Below, one piece after another: positions 15,360 through 23,598 of a DNA stretch of 49,615 nucleotides. The DNA is taken from the NCBI GenBank assembly GCA_934654835.1, contig CAKUGY010000016.1:1-49615 (forward strand). The letters are read 5' to 3'. Position numbers and translations under genes: made by a program. The number at the start of each line of letters is the position of its first letter. Positions within the stretch are counted from its first letter, which is position 1. The notes beneath the pieces were generated by a model. That model had not been told where the DNA came from, did no database searches, and saw only the letters and a program-made list of their open reading frames with translations. This DNA comes from an uncultured Collinsella sp. (GTDB lineage: Bacteria; Actinomycetota; Coriobacteriia; Coriobacteriales; Coriobacteriaceae).

Positions 15360-16334
15360 TTAGCCCAAAACGTGAGCCATGCGCGCCTTGAACTCCGCGA
15401 GGAAGCGCGGGGCGTCCACGGTGAGTGCCACAAGTGCGCTCTTGTCTGGATCGGCCACGCGGCGCTCGTCGCAGATGGTGCGGCCGCGATACTCGCCCAG
15501 CAGGTCGACGCGCAGGTTGCAACCGAGCGCGCCCACAAGCGTGGGATCGATTGCCACGGCAACGGCCAGCGGGTCGTGCAGCGCGCAGCCGCCCAGGTAG
15601 GGCGCATTCATCTCGTACGAACCGATATAGTGCTCGACCATGCTTGCAAACGCGCAGCCCGCCATGGTGCCCGAACCCGTCCAACTCGCAATGTCACGGC
15701 GTGTCAGCACCACGCGATGCGTCACGTCCAGACCAACCATGGTGAGCTTACGGCCCGAGCGCAGCACGGCGTCGGCCGCCTCGGGGTCGCTCGCCATGTT
15801 GGCCTCGGCACCCGCACTCACGTTGCCGGGCACGGTCAGGGCGCCGCCCATCACGACCACGCGGCCGATAGACATCATCGCTGCCGCATCGCGCTCAAGA
15901 GCAAGCGCTAAGTTAGAGAGCGGACCGGTTGCCACATAGACCAGATCGGGGCCATAGGTGCGTGCGGCATCGATCAGGTAATCGACTGCAGCGTTGCCGT
16001 CGGCAGACGTCGCCCCCACCGGCTCATACGGCGATGCAGGTACGCTCGCGCCGCCGATGCCGTTTTTGCCGTGGATGAGCGTGGTGGACGCCGGCGGCGT
16101 ATAGGGCTCGTTCGACTTAATGGGACGATCGGCGCCCAGGTACACCGGCACCTCGGGGCGACCCAGTAGGTCGAGCATCGCCAGGCAGTTATGCGCCGAC
16201 TGCTCGACACGCACGTTGCCAAAGCACGTGGTAATACCGACGAGCTCCACTTCGGGGCTCGCGATGGCATAGGCGAGCGCCATCGCATCGTCCACACCCA
16301 TATCCAGATCAAGGATCAGCTTCTTGGTTGCCAT
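15360..16334 (-). CDS. Nucleoside hydrolase (IunH/RihA-type)
   Basis: A 324-residue nucleoside hydrolase that cleaves ribonucleosides to base and ribose in the cytoplasm. The calcium/ribose motif appears as DLDMGVDDA (9-17); the usual Pro is Met, but the three Asp are kept. The later VMGGALTVPGNV and ALHDPLAVA segments are also typical. It follows the ribokinase gene after 30 bases with GGAGTAG upstream of the start. The pair gives nucleoside to ribose to ribose 5-phosphate. Base specificity cannot be read. Confidence 0.93.
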   Translation of the reverse strand: MATKKLILDLDMGVDDAMALAYAIASPEVELVGITTCFGNVRVEQSAHNCLAMLDLLGRPEVPVYLGADRPIKSNEPYTPPASTTLIHGKNGIGGASVPASPYEPVGATSADGNAAVDYLIDAARTYGPDLVYVATGPLSNLALALERDAAAMMSIGRVVVMGGALTVPGNVSAGAEANMASDPEAADAVLRSGRKLTMVGLDVTHRVVLTRRDIASWTGSGTMAGCAFASMVEHYIGSYEMNAPYLGGCALHDPLAVAVAIDPTLVGALGCNLRVDLLGEYRGRTICDERRVADPDKSALVALTVDAPRFLAEFKARMAHVLG

Positions 16335-16364
16335 TGTTCTACTCCGCTTCTCCGTCTTTATCGT

Positions 16365-17327
16365 TTAACCAAACCAATGTTCAACTTCGGCGCGCGTGGG
16401 AATCGATTGCTGCGCGCCCAAGCGGGACACCGTCACCGCCGAGGCACGGGCACCTGCAGCCATGCACTCAAAGAGCGGCAAGCCCTCCAAGCGGGCCGCT
16501 GCAAGCGCACCGATAAACGTATCGCCCGCGGCCGTCGTGTCGACCACTGCGCCCGAAAGCGCCGGCATGCGCAGCGGCTCGCCATCATCGCCGAGCGTAA
16601 CCGACCCAGCGCCGCCCAGTGTGACGACTGCCGCCCCGGCACCCTTGGCCAGCAGGGCACTGAGCGCCGCGGTGCAGCTCGCGTCATCCGTGGGCAAGAT
16701 GCCCGTCAGCGCCTGGCACTCGGTCTCGTTGGGGCAGACCAGATCGACCGCCGACCACGCCCCCGTCGGCACATCGCAAGCCGGCGCCGGGTTAAAGACC
16801 GTATAGAACCCCAGCTCGTGCGCGCAAACAAGTGCCTCGGCCGTCGCCGCCAGGTCACATTCGCCCTGGGCGATAAAGACGCTTCCGGCGGCAGGGGCAA
16901 TCTCGCAGGCGCCGACATCGAGCTCATCGGCCACCAGGCTTCGCAGCGCGTGGGCAACGTCCTCGCCCGCAAGCGCATGGTTGGCGCCCGGCGACAGCAC
17001 GATGCGGTTGTCGCCAGCGCAGCGAATGATGGTCGCCGTGCCAGTCTCCACGTCGTCGCGACGCGCCACAAAGTCGCAGCCCACGCCGGCGTCCTGGAGA
17101 CCCGTCACGAGCGCGTCGCCAAACGCATCGCGCCCGACCGCACCGATCATGCACGTACGCACACCCATGCGTGCGGCGGCCACAGCCTGGTTGGCGCCTT
17201 TGCCACCGGCGTTGGTGATAAACCCGCTGCCGCCGACGGTCTCACCCGCACGCGGCATGCGCTCGCATGCCACCGAAAGGTCCATGTTCATGCTGCCGAA
17301 CACCGCAACGATGCCGCGATCTGCCAT
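16365..17327 (-). CDS. rbsK: Ribokinase
   Basis: A 320-residue PfkB-family kinase. The first PfkB signature is NAGGKGANQAVAAARMG, and the second is DTTAAGDTFIGALAA with the catalytic Asp. VFGSMNMDLSV and the internal NPAP segment match RbsK. It should make ribose 5-phosphate from ribose released by the nucleoside hydrolase encoded next. GGAGG lies before ATG 17327. The genes for a nucleoside importer are not in the window. Confidence 0.92.
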   Translation of the reverse strand: MADRGIVAVFGSMNMDLSVACERMPRAGETVGGSGFITNAGGKGANQAVAAARMGVRTCMIGAVGRDAFGDALVTGLQDAGVGCDFVARRDDVETGTATIIRCAGDNRIVLSPGANHALAGEDVAHALRSLVADELDVGACEIAPAAGSVFIAQGECDLAATAEALVCAHELGFYTVFNPAPACDVPTGAWSAVDLVCPNETECQALTGILPTDDASCTAALSALLAKGAGAAVVTLGGAGSVTLGDDGEPLRMPALSGAVVDTTAAGDTFIGALAAARLEGLPLFECMAAGARASAVTVSRLGAQQSIPTRAEVEHWFG

Positions 17328-17390
17328 GGAAACCTCCTCGTCCGCAGGCTCTGCACCCGCTGTCGGCCGTCAATCGTGCGCCCTCGCACC

Positions 17391-17474
17391 TCTATAACTT
17401 TAGTTCACTTTGATGTGGACGCGCGCTTGAGCTTGCGCCAGCAGCAAGCATTCACAGGAACAGGCGGCTACAAT
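17391..17474. promoter_or_regulatory. Divergent promoters, ribokinase and acyltransferase
   Basis: On the minus strand TATAGA (17396-17391) with TCCACA 17 bases upstream (17419-17414) can serve the ribokinase operon. On the plus strand TACAAT (17469-17474) is a good -10 for the acyltransferase gene, but no clear -35 was found. Confidence 0.35.
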
Positions 17475-17513
17475 GAATGTGTGCTGATTATTCTCGTCAT
17501 TGGATGATGTTTT

Positions 17514-19730
17514 ATGGAACAATTCCCGCATTCGAGCTCGCGCAGCTCACGCCGCACGAGCGACGAACAGGCGCCCCACGAACGTTTGCGCTCCAAGCGC
17601 CAAACCCCCGAGCCTCGCCATGCCGCAGGCTCCCATCGCACGCCCGCCAACAAGAGCGCTCACGCCAGCAGCTCCGCAAAAGAGCAGGCGCCCGCGCGCC
17701 CCAAATCCCGCTATATCCCCGCCCTCGATGGCCTGCGCACGCTTGCCGTCGTCGCCGTGGTGCTCTATCACCTCAACCTCACGTGGGCGCAGGGCGGCTT
17801 GCTCGGCGTCACGGTCTTCTTTGTGCTCTCGGGTTACCTAATCACGCGCCTGCTCATCACCGAAGTGTCGAAGACCGGCCGCATTGACCTCAAGAGCTTC
17901 TGGATCCGCCGCATCCGCCGCCTGTTCCCCGCCGTGGTGACCGTCGTGGTGGTAACCTGCGCGCTGTGCACCATCTTTAACCACGTGATGCTCACCAAGA
18001 TGCGCCCCGATATCCTGCCGTCACTGCTGTTCTTTAACAATTGGTGGCAGATTGCCCAGGACGTTTCGTACTTTAACGCCTTGGGCGACCCCTCGCCGCT
18101 CACGCATTTTTGGTCGCTCGCCATCGAGGAGCAGTTCTATCTGGTTTGGCCGCCGCTGTTGCTCGCCATGGTGTCCGCGCACATGAGCAAGCCCAATACG
18201 CGCCGCGTGGTCCTGGGCCTTGCCGCCGCATCCGCCATCGCCATGATGGTGCTCTACAACCCCGCCGCCGACCCCAGCCGCGTGTACTACGGCACCGACA
18301 CCCGCGTGTTCTCGCTGCTGCTGGGCGCCTGGATGGCCTTTATCCCCGACCGCGACCTGGCGCCCGCGCGCCTTGTCCGTCATCTGGGGCTCGACCGCCT
18401 GGCCGGTTCCGGCAAGCACGGCAAGGGCAACGTCGACGAGCATGGTAAAGACAAAGGCAGCGCAGCCGATGCCAGCCAAGCTCCGTCGGGTGCACTCGCG
18501 CGCTTTTGGTCCTCGCCTGCTTCCATCGACCTGTTGGGCATTGTGGGTTTGATCGGCCTCGCCGCCATGGTCGCTTTCACCAACGGCTATACCGCGTTTC
18601 AGTATCGCGGGGGCACGCTGCTGTGCTCCGTCCTCACGCTGATGGTTATCGCGGCCTGCGTGCAGCCCCAGGGCCTGGTCGCACGCGCCCTGGCCGCCGA
18701 TCCGCTTGTGTGGATCGGCAAGCGCTCCTACAGCATCTACCTGTGGCATTATCCGCTGCTGCTGCTTATGAACCCGGTCGCCAACATCAACGACACGCCC
18801 TGGTGGCAGTATATTTTGCAGGTACTGCTGGTGATAGCCGTGGCCGAATGCTCCTACCGCTTTATCGAGACGCCGTTTAGGAAGGGCGCCTTCGGCCGTA
18901 CCGTGTCCGAGTTCCGCGATGGCACCACCACGCCCGCCAGCTGGGTACGCGCGCACGTTCCCGCCTGTGCGGCCTGCGCTGTCGTGCTGGTCGTTGCGCT
19001 GGGCGGCTTGATCTTTGTGCCCGACACCTCCGCGCTGAGCGGCGAGGGCGCCGAAGTCCTGAACAAGGAGGCCAAAAATGCAAAACCGCAGGACCAGAAG
19101 GCGGCCGACGACACCGACAAGGATGACGACGGCTTCCCCGATGGAGCCTACGACCTGCTGATGATCGGTGACTCCGTGTCCCTGCGCGCCGTGGACGCCT
19201 TTGACGGCGTATTCCCACACAGCCACATCGATGCCGAGAAGGGCCGCCAGTTCGATGTTGGCCGTGAAACGTTTGAGGGCTATATCCAGCAGAACCTTGC
19301 CGGCAAGATCGTCGTCTTTGCGCTGGGCACCAACGGTCTGGTGACCGACACCCAAATCGACGCCATCATGGCCGATGCCGGAGACCAGCGAATCGTCGTG
19401 TTTGTAAACACGCGCAGCCCGCAGCCGTGGGTCGGCGCCACCAATCAGGCCATTGCCAACGCCGCCACGCGCTACAAGAACGTGCGCGTTATCGACTGGT
19501 TTGGGTATAGCGCCAACCGCAACGATTTGTTCGACGGCGACGGCACACATCTTTCGAACGCAGGCGTGACCGAATACCTCAAGCTCATCCACGATGCCGT
19601 CAAGAAGGACCTGCCCGTGCATCCTGAGGACCACGTAAACGATCCGCAGCCGGCAGCGGTCAAGTCCGCCGCCGATGCACTCGTCAACGCCCTCGCCTAC
19701 AAGCCGCACAAACTAGGCACCGACAAATAG
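17514..19730 (+). CDS. Acyltransferase-3/SGNH O-acetyltransferase (OatA-like)
   Basis: A 738-residue membrane protein. A basic cytoplasmic N-terminus (about 1-60) precedes the acyltransferase-3 domain with about ten membrane helices, starting YIPALDGLRTLAVVAVVLYHL with the catalytic His. A final helix near residue 490 leads to an extracellular SGNH domain with GDSVSLR (Ser) and DGDGTHLS (Asp/His). Such proteins carry acetyl groups outward and attach them to peptidoglycan (lysozyme resistance) or other envelope glycans. It seems monocistronic. A Ser/Lys-rich linker lies near residues 300-325. Peptidoglycan as target is likely but not shown. Confidence 0.9.
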   Translation: MEQFPHSSSRSSRRTSDEQAPHERLRSKRQTPEPRHAAGSHRTPANKSAHASSSAKEQAPARPKSRYIPALDGLRTLAVVAVVLYHLNLTWAQGGLLGVTVFFVLSGYLITRLLITEVSKTGRIDLKSFWIRRIRRLFPAVVTVVVVTCALCTIFNHVMLTKMRPDILPSLLFFNNWWQIAQDVSYFNALGDPSPLTHFWSLAIEEQFYLVWPPLLLAMVSAHMSKPNTRRVVLGLAAASAIAMMVLYNPAADPSRVYYGTDTRVFSLLLGAWMAFIPDRDLAPARLVRHLGLDRLAGSGKHGKGNVDEHGKDKGSAADASQAPSGALARFWSSPASIDLLGIVGLIGLAAMVAFTNGYTAFQYRGGTLLCSVLTLMVIAACVQPQGLVARALAADPLVWIGKRSYSIYLWHYPLLLLMNPVANINDTPWWQYILQVLLVIAVAECSYRFIETPFRKGAFGRTVSEFRDGTTTPASWVRAHVPACAACAVVLVVALGGLIFVPDTSALSGEGAEVLNKEAKNAKPQDQKAADDTDKDDDGFPDGAYDLLMIGDSVSLRAVDAFDGVFPHSHIDAEKGRQFDVGRETFEGYIQQNLAGKIVVFALGTNGLVTDTQIDAIMADAGDQRIVVFVNTRSPQPWVGATNQAIANAATRYKNVRVIDWFGYSANRNDLFDGDGTHLSNAGVTEYLKLIHDAVKKDLPVHPEDHVNDPQPAAVKSAADALVNALAYKPHKLGTDK

Positions 19731-19789
19731 CCCAGCACTTGGGGACGTTCCTTTTCGGCCGGCACTTGGGGACACTCCTGCGACAAGCG

Positions 19790-19833
19790 AAAGCCGCCCC
19801 CGGGCTGTCAATTCCAGTCCAAGGGCGGCTTTT
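19790..19833 (+). terminator. Terminator of the acyltransferase gene
   Basis: GCCGCCC (19793-19799) pairs with GGGCGGC (19823-19829), followed by TTTT. It lies about 60 bases after the stop. Between them sit two copies of CACTTGGGGAC, part of the GGGGACAG-like repeat family seen elsewhere. Confidence 0.75.
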
Positions 19834-19853
19834 AACAGCGTGTCGAAGGGCCG

Positions 19854-20081
19854 TGGGCAAAAAAGGGCAAATATGAGTACTGTTACCATTTTAGTAGCAG
19901 GCAAAATCGCCCAAAATGGCGTCCGAGCGATCTCCGCGCGCCCTTAAGACAGCTGGATTGGCTGGTCTAAGGCCAGTTGAGGCTCATTTTAATGAACATA
20001 CTATTTGTTATGTCCATTATCTTCTTAGCCGTAAATGCTATCCGTTTAGCAACAGTACTCATTTTTGGCATTTTTTGCCCA
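19854..20081. mobile_element. 228-bp MITE-like element with 34-bp terminal inverted repeats
   Basis: Positions 19854-19887 and 20048-20081 are inverted copies of each other, 29 of 34 bases matching. The core ATGAGTACTGTT is exact on both ends. The interior is more AT-rich than its surroundings and has no credible gene. This looks like a small non-autonomous element; no clear target duplication was found. Confidence 0.6.
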
Positions 20082-20116
20082 CTGCCATATAACAGACCCC
20101 CTACATCGGGCAAAAT

Positions 20117-20145
20117 ACAGGCCGCAGCCCATCGCTGCGGCCTGT
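20117..20145 (-). terminator. Terminator of the Mg transport operon
   Basis: ACAGGCCGCAGC pairs perfectly with GCTGCGGCCTGT, and on the minus strand the stem is followed by ATTTTG. It lies 20 bases after the NRAMP-type gene. Confidence 0.85.
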
Positions 20146-20164
20146 TCGGAATCCAACAGAGGCG

Positions 20165-21427
20165 CTAAGCGCTGTAGCCCATCGCCTGCAGCACAAACAT
20201 GACAACCGTCAGCACCGTAATCACACCGATAGTCGCCCAAGTGAGCACGTTCCACACGCGCCCGTTGCGGTTGGCACCCATAATGTGACGATCGGCGGCA
20301 ATAACTACCTGGAACACCAGAACCACAGGCAGTAGCACACCGTTGATGACCTGCGAGGTCATCATAATTTGGAACAGATCGACGCCGGGCATGAGCACCA
20401 GCACGGCAGAGATGCCGATGATGGCCGTAATGATGCCGCGGTAGACCGGGGCCTCGTCCCAGCTGCGATCGGCGCCGCGCTCCCAGCCAAATGCTTCGCA
20501 GATAGCGCTCGACGTAACGCCCGGCAGCACGCAGGCGGCCAAAAAGCTCGCCGCAACCAAACCAGAGGCAAACAGCACCGTGGACCACTGGCCCGCGATG
20601 GGCTCCAACGCACGAGCGGCGTCGGCAGCATCGCTAATCTGAACACCCGCGGGGAACAGCACCGTACCGGTCGTGATAATGATGAAGCCGGCAATGACGT
20701 CGGCTGCGATCGAGCCGCTCACGGTATCGATGCGCTGCAGCACGATATCGTCCTCGCCCGCGTTCTTATCGACCACGTTGTTCTGCGCCAGGAAGATCAT
20801 CCACGGCGCGATGGTGGTACCGATCGTTGCGACCACCAGCGACACGTAGCTGGGGTCGTTTTGAATATTGGGGACGACCAGGTCGACTGCCACCTCGCCC
20901 CAGTTGGGGCCGGCCATAAACGCAGCGACGATATAGGTCACGAACACGCAGCTCACCAGCAGCAAGATCTTCTCGATGCGCTGAAAGCTGCCCGACATGG
21001 TAAGCATCCAAACCAACAGCGCCACGAGTGGCACCGAGATGCTCGCCGGAACGCCAAAGAGAGCAAGACCGCTCGCGATACCAGCGAACTCCGAGATGGT
21101 GACGGCCGTGTTGGCGATCAGCAACGCCGCCATGGCCAGCACGCTCTTGCGCACGCCAAAGCGCTCGCGAATGAGCGAAGCCAGGCCCTTGCCCGTCACA
21201 CATCCGCAGCGCGCCGCGGTCTCCTGCGTCACGATGAGCAGCACGGTCATGACGGGAAGCATCCACAGCATCTTGTAGCCATAGCTGGCGCCTGCGCTGG
21301 AATACGTGGCGATGCCGCCGGCGTCATTGCCCGAAAGCGCCGCCAGCAGACCGGGACCCATGGCGCCAAAAATGGCGGCGATGGTCAGCTTTTGCTTGGT
21401 GCTCGACTTTTGCTTCGTGTTTTGCAC
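20165..21427 (-). CDS. NRAMP-related magnesium transporter (NRMT-type)
   Basis: A 420-residue, roughly 11-helix SLC11/NRAMP-family transporter. GTG 21427 is used because AGGTGG stands before it and it begins 8 bases after the upstream stop. Classical NRAMPs bind Mn/Fe with DPGN in helix 1 and a Met-Pro-His in helix 6. Here helix 1 reads NDAGG (Asp35 kept, Asn changed to Gly38) and helix 6 reads TIAPWM (Ala207-Pro208-Trp209), so the soft metal-binding Met and the His are gone. These changes are known from Mg-transporting NRMTs such as the Eggerthella one. Coupling to an MgtE-like gene supports Mg2+ as substrate. Confidence 0.87.
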   Translation of the reverse strand: MQNTKQKSSTKQKLTIAAIFGAMGPGLLAALSGNDAGGIATYSSAGASYGYKMLWMLPVMTVLLIVTQETAARCGCVTGKGLASLIRERFGVRKSVLAMAALLIANTAVTISEFAGIASGLALFGVPASISVPLVALLVWMLTMSGSFQRIEKILLLVSCVFVTYIVAAFMAGPNWGEVAVDLVVPNIQNDPSYVSLVVATIGTTIAPWMIFLAQNNVVDKNAGEDDIVLQRIDTVSGSIAADVIAGFIIITTGTVLFPAGVQISDAADAARALEPIAGQWSTVLFASGLVAASFLAACVLPGVTSSAICEAFGWERGADRSWDEAPVYRGIITAIIGISAVLVLMPGVDLFQIMMTSQVINGVLLPVVLVFQVVIAADRHIMGANRNGRVWNVLTWATIGVITVLTVVMFVLQAMGYSA

Positions 21428-21435
21428 GCGACCAC

Positions 21436-23280
21436 CTAACCCATGATCGACATGGTGAGCAGCACCGCAGCGGCGCAGTACGCCACGCACGAGATCATGA
21501 CGGCAATGACGTTCATGGCCGTACCCGACGTATTGAGGTCGTGCTCATCGCGCCAGAACAGCACCATCAGGTAAATCACGGCGCTCATGTTGCCAATCAG
21601 GCAAACGATGGCCGCGATGTTAAAGCAGCCGGTAAAGAGCTGCTCCTCAAACATGGGGGCATCGGGGAACGCAGCGGTGCGCACCAGCTGCGCACACAGG
21701 TAGGTCACGAGCGACAAGATCATACCCATGCCCGTGCTCTGGAAGAAGAACCCCAGGTACGGCTTGGGCTCGTCGTCGTGGCCGTCGTACTCTAAGAAGT
21801 AGTTCTTGACGAACGACACCATACGCGAGGCGGCCAGCAGCACGAGCGGCATGGCGCACATGGGGAACACCACCAGGTGCGCGGAGCCCAGCGCCGTCCC
21901 CAGCACCGTTGCCATGATGCACGAGGCGATGCCCCACACAACGACCCAGTACTGGCGATGCACGAACCAGCTGAGCACGTTCGTCGAGTCGTCGGATGCG
22001 CTGTCGCCCGATCCGATGCCGGCGATCTGCAGGTCCTCCTGGTGCTCCTCGGCGATAACGTCCATGGCGTCGTCGAAGGTCACGATACCCAAGATGTGAC
22101 GGTTCTCGTCGCAAACGGGGATGGCGACCAAGTCGTACTTGGTCATCTCGTCCGTTACGTCTTCCTGGTCATCATCGGGCGACACATAAACCAGGTCGCG
22201 ATAGGCCAGCTGACCCAGCGTGGCATCGCGGTCGGCTACGATCAGCGTGCGCAGCGAAAGCACGCCGGTCAGCATGCCGCTCGGATCCTCGGTATAGACG
22301 TAGTAGACGCTCTCGAAGTCCTCGTCGAGCTGGCGAATCGCCTCGATGGCATCGCCGACCGTCGCCGTAGCGGGTAGGGAGACAAACTCCGAGGTCATGA
22401 TACGGCCGGCGGTGTTGTCCTCATACCCCAGCAGATTACGAATCGCCTTCTCCTCCTGAACGCCCATCAGGCGCAGGAGCTTTTCGGCCTTCTCGTAGCT
22501 GAGCTCGTCGATCAGGTCGGCGGCGTCGTCCGGGTCCATCATGGCCAGCATCGACGACGCGTCCGTGTCGGACAGGCCCTCGAGCATCTCGGTCATGAGC
22601 TCGTCGTCATCGAACTCCGAGATGGCCTCGGCGGCCTGGGCGGTGTCGAGCTGCGCGAACACCTGCGCACGCAGGCGCGGGTCGAGCTGCTCGATAATGT
22701 CGGCGATGTCGGCAGGATGGAGCTCGCCGAGCGTCTTGTGCGACACCGAGAGCTGGATGTTCTTGGTCGAGCGGTCGAGCAGGTCCATGTAGGACCAGGC
22801 GATGATGTCCTCGCTGAGCGGCTTGCCCAGGTGCTTCATAAAGCCCTCGACGACATGCTCGAGCGCGGGGCTGATGGCGCGCAGCAGGCCGCGAGCGCCA
22901 ACCTCGGCACCCAGCAAGCGCAGCTGATTTTCACCCGACATAGAGAACTTGATGTCGTTTACGCGCACGACCTTCATACCCTGCGTGTCGACGATCTGTT
23001 TGTTGAGCACATCGCGCGCGAGCAGGAGCTCGGTCGGCTGCAGATATGAGAAGCGAATGTTGGTAGCAGACGTGTTGAGATACACACCCGTCTCGTCGAT
23101 ACGGTCAACCCATTTGCGCCAGCTGATCATAAACGGCGTCTTGCCGGGGCCGCGGAACGCGAGCGACGTCACGTGCGGAAAAACTTCGCCGGTAGCAATG
23201 CCAAAATCGTTCACCACGCCGAGCTTTTCGCCATCGACGTCCAAGACCGGCAGTTTGAGCATCTCACTCAGATAATTCAC
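21436..23280 (-). CDS. PRC-barrel/MgtE_N/CBS membrane protein, MgtE-like but divergent
   Basis: A 614-residue protein that starts with GTG 23280 after GGGGAG. Order: PRC-barrel-like region (about 1-90), MgtE_N helical domain (about 150-290), a pair of CBS domains (about 295-425), then five membrane helices (about 440-612). The first two parts match the cytoplasmic Mg2+ sensor of MgtE channels. The membrane part keeps the five-helix layout but I cannot find the conserved GGN-type pore and DP segments of real MgtE. It may sense Mg2+ and act on the NRMT encoded 8 bases downstream rather than conduct ions itself. Confidence 0.82.
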   Translation of the reverse strand: MNYLSEMLKLPVLDVDGEKLGVVNDFGIATGEVFPHVTSLAFRGPGKTPFMISWRKWVDRIDETGVYLNTSATNIRFSYLQPTELLLARDVLNKQIVDTQGMKVVRVNDIKFSMSGENQLRLLGAEVGARGLLRAISPALEHVVEGFMKHLGKPLSEDIIAWSYMDLLDRSTKNIQLSVSHKTLGELHPADIADIIEQLDPRLRAQVFAQLDTAQAAEAISEFDDDELMTEMLEGLSDTDASSMLAMMDPDDAADLIDELSYEKAEKLLRLMGVQEEKAIRNLLGYEDNTAGRIMTSEFVSLPATATVGDAIEAIRQLDEDFESVYYVYTEDPSGMLTGVLSLRTLIVADRDATLGQLAYRDLVYVSPDDDQEDVTDEMTKYDLVAIPVCDENRHILGIVTFDDAMDVIAEEHQEDLQIAGIGSGDSASDDSTNVLSWFVHRQYWVVVWGIASCIMATVLGTALGSAHLVVFPMCAMPLVLLAASRMVSFVKNYFLEYDGHDDEPKPYLGFFFQSTGMGMILSLVTYLCAQLVRTAAFPDAPMFEEQLFTGCFNIAAIVCLIGNMSAVIYLMVLFWRDEHDLNTSGTAMNVIAVMISCVAYCAAAVLLTMSIMG

Positions 23281-23598
23281 TGGTGCTCCCCATCATTATT
23301 CCTTCGGACCGCGAGCATGCGGGCACGCAATCCGCGGACTTTTAGATATGTATACGCATGCGCGGGCGGCACGCCGCTCGGCGCTCACACCCCGTGCACG
23401 CGCAAGAAGCACCTGCATGGGGTCATCGACTGTATGGTCGAGGTTTGGATTTCACCTGTAACCTTTCTCTTGACCCTCATTAACCGCAGTAACTATAGCA
23501 TCAGCATCGCCCTGCGGCACCGAATTTATGCGCTGCACATCGCAGGCATACCAAACGCTGACGCATCCGTGACATGGGGCTGGACTGACACGGTTGAT
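23281..23598 (-). promoter_or_regulatory. Structured 5' leader of the Mg transport operon
   Basis: An extended -10 box, TGC followed by TATAGT (minus strand, 23500-23492), would give a leader of about 200 bases. In it ACCCCATGCA pairs with TGCACGGGGT (about 23427-23393, one mismatch), followed by a very GC-rich segment that can also fold. The M-box consensus was looked for and not found. The rest of the interval, to the end of the NodB-like gene at 23599, shows nothing clear. Confidence 0.4.

Noticed and set aside
20165..21427. Ordinary Mn2+/Fe2+ NRAMP transporter
   Set aside because: The diagnostic DPGN and MPH residues are replaced by DAGG and APW.
23281..23500. M-box (Mg2+) riboswitch before the Mg operon
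   Set aside because: The conserved M-box segments could not be found in the leader.
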